Below, in pieces: positions 60,971 through 64,000 of a stretch of 64,000 nt of DNA. Numbering within the stretch: position 1 is the first letter of the stretch; each line of letters begins with the position of its first letter. The stretch is from an uncultured Porphyromonadaceae bacterium (lineage in GTDB: Bacteria > Bacteroidota > Bacteroidia > Bacteroidales > Muribaculaceae): NCBI GenBank assembly GCA_947175645.1, contig CAMWNP010000001.1, forward strand, positions 1 through 64,000, written 5' to 3'. The position numbers and the translations under genes were made by a program. The notes beneath the pieces are model-generated. The model was not told the origin of the DNA, made no database searches, and was given only the letters and a program-made list of their open reading frames with translations.

Positions 60971-62629
60971 TTAATGTGAAAAATGTTTCTGACGTTTAGC
61001 GGCATTATTCAGTGCCGTTTCAAATGTTTCAATATAGAATTCCATGAAGTGAAGCCACTGTGCTTTTTCCGCGGTTGCTTTAGCCGCTTCGGAATATTTC
61101 ACAAGGGTGGCTTTATCTGAACAGTTCAATCTTACAATAGCAGAGGTGATTTCATCAACCACGTTGTGATAATTCCCGTCAGTGCGGTTGACTACTTCTA
61201 CTCCTGATTTTTCAAAACCTTCCCCTACGGACGAACGTATCCACTGTCCGAATCCTGATAGGGAAGTTGTGACGGTGGGAACACCGAATGCCACGCTCTC
61301 AAGAGGTGTGTAGCCCCATGGTTCATAATAAGACGGGAACACTGTGGCGTCCATTCCTATGAGAAGATCATAATATGTGCTATTGAAAATGCCATCCTTA
61401 CCATCAAGATAACATGGAACGTAAATTACACTTACATTTCCTGAGTTGTCAGATTCGTACCCTAACTGACGCATGCGGCAGGCAATGGGATCTTCGAAAG
61501 GATTGTTTACTGTGTGGGAACTGCAACGGTTGTAAGTGGCGATAATGTTTTCGTTACCAACCTGCATCCGGATTTCCTCGCGGGGGGCTTTTGTCCAGGC
61601 CGGTACCATTACGAACGCAAGTATATTGCGTGAAAGTTTAGAATGACCCAGTTTTTCCGTTACATCAAGAAAGAGATCGATACCTTTGTTACGGTATTCG
61701 CAGCGGCCGGAGGTGGCAACTATGAAAGTATCATCTTCAAACCGCTTACCTGCAATGTGAGAAGCAACATCAAGAAGTTGTTTACGTGCGTTTTTTCTGG
61801 CGGTATTGAATCTTGATTTTGCCGGAACAAAGTTAAGTTCAAACCCATTGATTGTGATCACATCCGGCTTACGTTCCAGCAACTGAACACATTCACGTGC
61901 AGTTACTTCGCTTACCGTAGTAAATGCATCTGCGGCATGAGCCGCCGCTTTTTCCAGGGAATGTTTCGATTCCATGTTGAGTTCGCGGGCCATCTGGTCG
62001 CCGTTATACCCGGGGAGATAATCGTAAAGAGGTTTGCCGTTACCACAGATGCTGCGTCCGATGCTGGTTGCATGAGTGGTGAAAACTGTTGCGATTGCCG
62101 GCCGGTTTGCTTTGATATAAAGCAATCCCATTCCGGTGGTCCATTCGTCAAAATGTGCTACGACATTGTTGCTACCGGGGGTGTAAAAGTCATAAATGCT
62201 TTGAATGACCAGTGCGGCAGCGTGGGAGAATGCACAAGCCTCATCATAATCGCCGTAGGCATGAAGTGAATCAACATGAAAAAGATTCCACATTTCACCG
62301 TAGAATCTGTCTTTTACGGCATACATTGATGAAAAGTCCACCAAAACGACTATAGGTTTGCCGGGAATATCCCATCGGCCCACTCTTATTTTAAGTCCTT
62401 CCGGCAATATGCCATTTTTACGCCAATCCTTAAGGATTGATTTTGATTCTTTGAAGTAAGGTGACTCATTATCTCCCGACCAAACGTCAGGACCAATGAA
62501 AATTACCTTGTCTTTATATATTGATTGGAGGGTTTTGGCCTTGGTGGAAAGCACGGTGTAAATGCCTCCGACCTTGTTGCAAACCTCCCAACTTGTTTCA
62601 AACAGTAAATCTATCTTTACCGAGTTCAT
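60971..62629 (-). CDS. Glycogen synthase, GT3-like
   Basis: A 552-residue glycosyltransferase resembling eukaryotic glycogen synthase (GT3) rather than bacterial GlgA. It begins LLFETSWEVCNKVGGIYTVLSTKA, where Lys-Val-Gly-Gly binds the nucleotide sugar, then VVAHFDEWTTGMGLLYI, FTTHATSIGRSICGNG, and MDATVFPSYYEPWGYTPLESVAFGVPTVTTSLSGFG with the E-x7-E type motif. This form uses UDP-glucose or ADP-glucose; which one is not clear. Promoter box at 62655-62662. Pairs with glgP. Confidence 0.93.
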   Translation of the reverse strand: MNSVKIDLLFETSWEVCNKVGGIYTVLSTKAKTLQSIYKDKVIFIGPDVWSGDNESPYFKESKSILKDWRKNGILPEGLKIRVGRWDIPGKPIVVLVDFSSMYAVKDRFYGEMWNLFHVDSLHAYGDYDEACAFSHAAALVIQSIYDFYTPGSNNVVAHFDEWTTGMGLLYIKANRPAIATVFTTHATSIGRSICGNGKPLYDYLPGYNGDQMARELNMESKHSLEKAAAHAADAFTTVSEVTARECVQLLERKPDVITINGFELNFVPAKSRFNTARKNARKQLLDVASHIAGKRFEDDTFIVATSGRCEYRNKGIDLFLDVTEKLGHSKLSRNILAFVMVPAWTKAPREEIRMQVGNENIIATYNRCSSHTVNNPFEDPIACRMRQLGYESDNSGNVSVIYVPCYLDGKDGIFNSTYYDLLIGMDATVFPSYYEPWGYTPLESVAFGVPTVTTSLSGFGQWIRSSVGEGFEKSGVEVVNRTDGNYHNVVDEITSAIVRLNCSDKATLVKYSEAAKATAEKAQWLHFMEFYIETFETALNNAAKRQKHFSH

Positions 62630-62654
62630 ATAATGTTTTCGTATTTTGAAAGTG

Positions 62655-62662
62655 CAAAGATA
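62655..62662 (-). promoter_or_regulatory. -7 box of the glycogen synthase-phosphorylase operon
   Basis: TATCTTTG on the minus strand, 26 bp before the glycogen synthase ATG. The -33 position has TGTGG rather than TTG. No better box was seen. Confidence 0.55.
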
Positions 62663-62798
62663 CTAAAATTTCGGCAACTTGCCACATGTTTTTCACATTT
62701 TTTGTATTTTAGGCCTTCTTTACGCCTTCTATACGTCCATTAATCGGTGCTTCAACAGAGGACCGGCTTAATGTATCAGACGTATTCACCAGTAGTTA

Positions 62799-64000
62799 TC
62801 AGGTTGCTGTGTTGGTAGTCTTTTCTTTTTTCTTTCTTTTGTTTATCAAGGCCACTACAGCCCACTGAATTGCTGCAAAACCAATCAGGAAGAGCAGATA
62901 GTTGCGGATCATAAATGTGAGTCGGGCACTGTTTCCGGTTACAAGATGGAGCGGGAAATCGCTTCCATACTCTTCTTCAGCCTTGTCAATATCGTTAGTG
63001 GCGAATGATGAAACAGTCCGTTTCCATTTTATGATGCCGTCCTCAATGTAAACAAGTGACATATTACCGCGAGAGAGTTCTTTCAGTTGCGTGTCATCAG
63101 CCGAGTAGCATTTGTAATCAGCCAGCGAGAAGTCGATCCACGCATCTATCGACTCAGGATCGGTTGCGATAATACCGATAAAATCAATGTCATGTTTCTG
63201 ACACAGTCTGACAAGATTATTTATAAAGAATGTATACGACACATCGGCACGAACAAGTTCCGGAATTATCAGCAAAATCTGTTGACCGTCAGTAAGGATG
63301 ACATCATCAGTGACATCTTCTTCTCCATCAAACACAGTGAACTGTCCGGAAAGGTCTGGATTCTCAGGCTCTATTCTTTCTACGAATTTCCATAATGTGT
63401 CAGTGGGAAGATTTTCTGCAGTAAAACTGCGGGTTACAACCCCGTCGGTGTAGATAAACTCAATATTTGAATTGTCAGAATCTGATAAAATAGGACTACC
63501 TTCTGGATAGTGCCGGAAATCTATCAATGGTTGAACGTTGTAGCATGTGAGTCCTAATTCAATTGCGAACCAGCATGAGGCTACCAATGGAATCCACTGC
63601 ACGTCAGGGAAAAAGAGGTGTTTGGTTACCTTATAATTATTAAGGCACAGGTATATCAGCAATGCAGTAAGGACAATGTTCTTCAAGAGTGTGGCGCCAT
63701 TGCTGATTTTCCATGCATCGCCGAAACATCCGCAGTCGCTGACCGGATTCGCAAAATAGATGTATGCGGTCAAGGGGAGCATAAAAAGCATCATTAGAGT
63801 CAAAATCCATGTTGCCGTACGCTTGTAGCAACCGGTCATGAGCATTATCCCCGATACAAACTCTGCTGTTGACAACAGCAGTGCTCCTGTCAGGTTGACA
63901 GAGCGCGGCACATCCGCTCCCCATACGCTCAGATACTCTTCTATCTTGTATATGAATCCCCACAGATCGATCAATTTCACGAAACCGGAGTAGACAAAGA
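62799..64000 (-). CDS. BT_3928-family DoxX-type protein, 5' end cut by window
   Basis: The frame is open to the last base and reads FVYSGFVKLIDLWGFIYKIEEYL across the first in-frame GTG (63980), the typical DoxX start after a missing N-terminal part, so the gene begins beyond 64000. The visible 400 codons hold DoxX-like helices (SVNLTGALLLSTAEFVSGIML, and CGCFGDA, a family mark), a thioredoxin-like periplasmic region (about 150-340) that lacks a CxxC pair, and a last helix with a basic end (INKRKKKEK). Function unknown. Confidence 0.85.
   Translation of the reverse strand, partial: FVYSGFVKLIDLWGFIYKIEEYLSVWGADVPRSVNLTGALLLSTAEFVSGIMLMTGCYKRTATWILTLMMLFMLPLTAYIYFANPVSDCGCFGDAWKISNGATLLKNIVLTALLIYLCLNNYKVTKHLFFPDVQWIPLVASCWFAIELGLTCYNVQPLIDFRHYPEGSPILSDSDNSNIEFIYTDGVVTRSFTAENLPTDTLWKFVERIEPENPDLSGQFTVFDGEEDVTDDVILTDGQQILLIIPELVRADVSYTFFINNLVRLCQKHDIDFIGIIATDPESIDAWIDFSLADYKCYSADDTQLKELSRGNMSLVYIEDGIIKWKRTVSSFATNDIDKAEEEYGSDFPLHLVTGNSARLTFMIRNYLLFLIGFAAIQWAVVALINKRKKKEKTTNTAT

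Noticed and set aside
1-64000. Search for CRISPR arrays, insertion sequences, phage or conjugative modules
   Set aside because: No regularly spaced repeats, no transposase or integrase, and no terminal inverted repeats were seen; the A1S_2505-type gene alone does not indicate a prophage.

Overview
The window looks like the chromosome of a Bacteroidales bacterium, most likely of the Muribaculaceae or a close relative. Grounds: a complete SprA-type type IX secretion translocon, Bacteroidota-only families (GLPGLI, DUF6048/DUF6452, DUF4293, BT_3928, CTC-type bL25, GT3-type glycogen synthase), promoters of the Bacteroides form (-33 TTG/TTTG, 19-21 bp, -7 TAnnTTTG), few strong Shine-Dalgarno sites, and a tRNA gene without encoded CCA. 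The genus assignment is inference; no rRNA is present.

Layout. 132-13744 (minus): one long, tightly packed gene train from a promoter at 13763-13793: DUF4199 protein, family 2 glycosyltransferase, DUF6452, DUF6048, SDR, rpiB, murI, ruvA, sprA and a GNAT acetyltransferase. 13824-16315 (plus): a MarR regulator behind a perfect palindrome, a FrnE/DsbA-like oxidoreductase, a metallo-beta-lactamase-fold hydrolase and a flavin reductase, which looks like a redox or electrophile response unit. 16502-21740 (minus): an outer-membrane beta-barrel receptor flanked by three GLPGLI genes, two of them broken at the same Trp codon, driven by a promoter with two copies of a 16-bp palindrome. 21823-29594: MFS transporter, AI-2E-family permease, RSH (p)ppGpp synthetase with a dead hydrolase site, lipoprotein, BASS-type transporter, Crp/Fnr regulator. 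29595-30843 is a gene-poor stretch with a decayed T9SS C-terminal domain. 30844-33430: DUF4886 SGNH lipoprotein and a secreted CotH-type protein. 33527-36670: rplM-rpsI-rpsB-tsf with leader structures. 36739-38421 (minus): S4 protein, pth, bL25. 38711-41598: LTA-synthase-like enzyme, a candidate structured RNA, and a small exported protein. 41861-45227: mlaF/mlaE (minus) diverging from udk-lptB (plus). 45275-54302 (minus): a long envelope/isoprenoid/tRNA-modification train (AlkD-like, dxr, rseP, rlmI-like, DPP III, tgt, lptF/G, A1S_2505 family). 54364-54436: tRNA-Glu(CTC). 54495-64000 (minus): CBM9-like protein, LysE exporter, DUF4293, M23/LysM peptidase, ndk, glycogen phosphorylase and glycogen synthase, and a BT_3928-family protein cut by the window edge.

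Most of the window is ordinary core genome: envelope biogenesis (sprA, murI, lptB, lptF/G, mla, rseP, dxr), translation and glycogen storage. The points most worth a second look are the GLPGLI-receptor locus with its paired operators and coincident stop codons, the roughly 235-nt candidate RNA with its own promoter and terminator at 40650-40918, the rplM leader in which one segment can pair with either of two identical copies (one covering the start codon), and the MarR operator/Cys15 arrangement.
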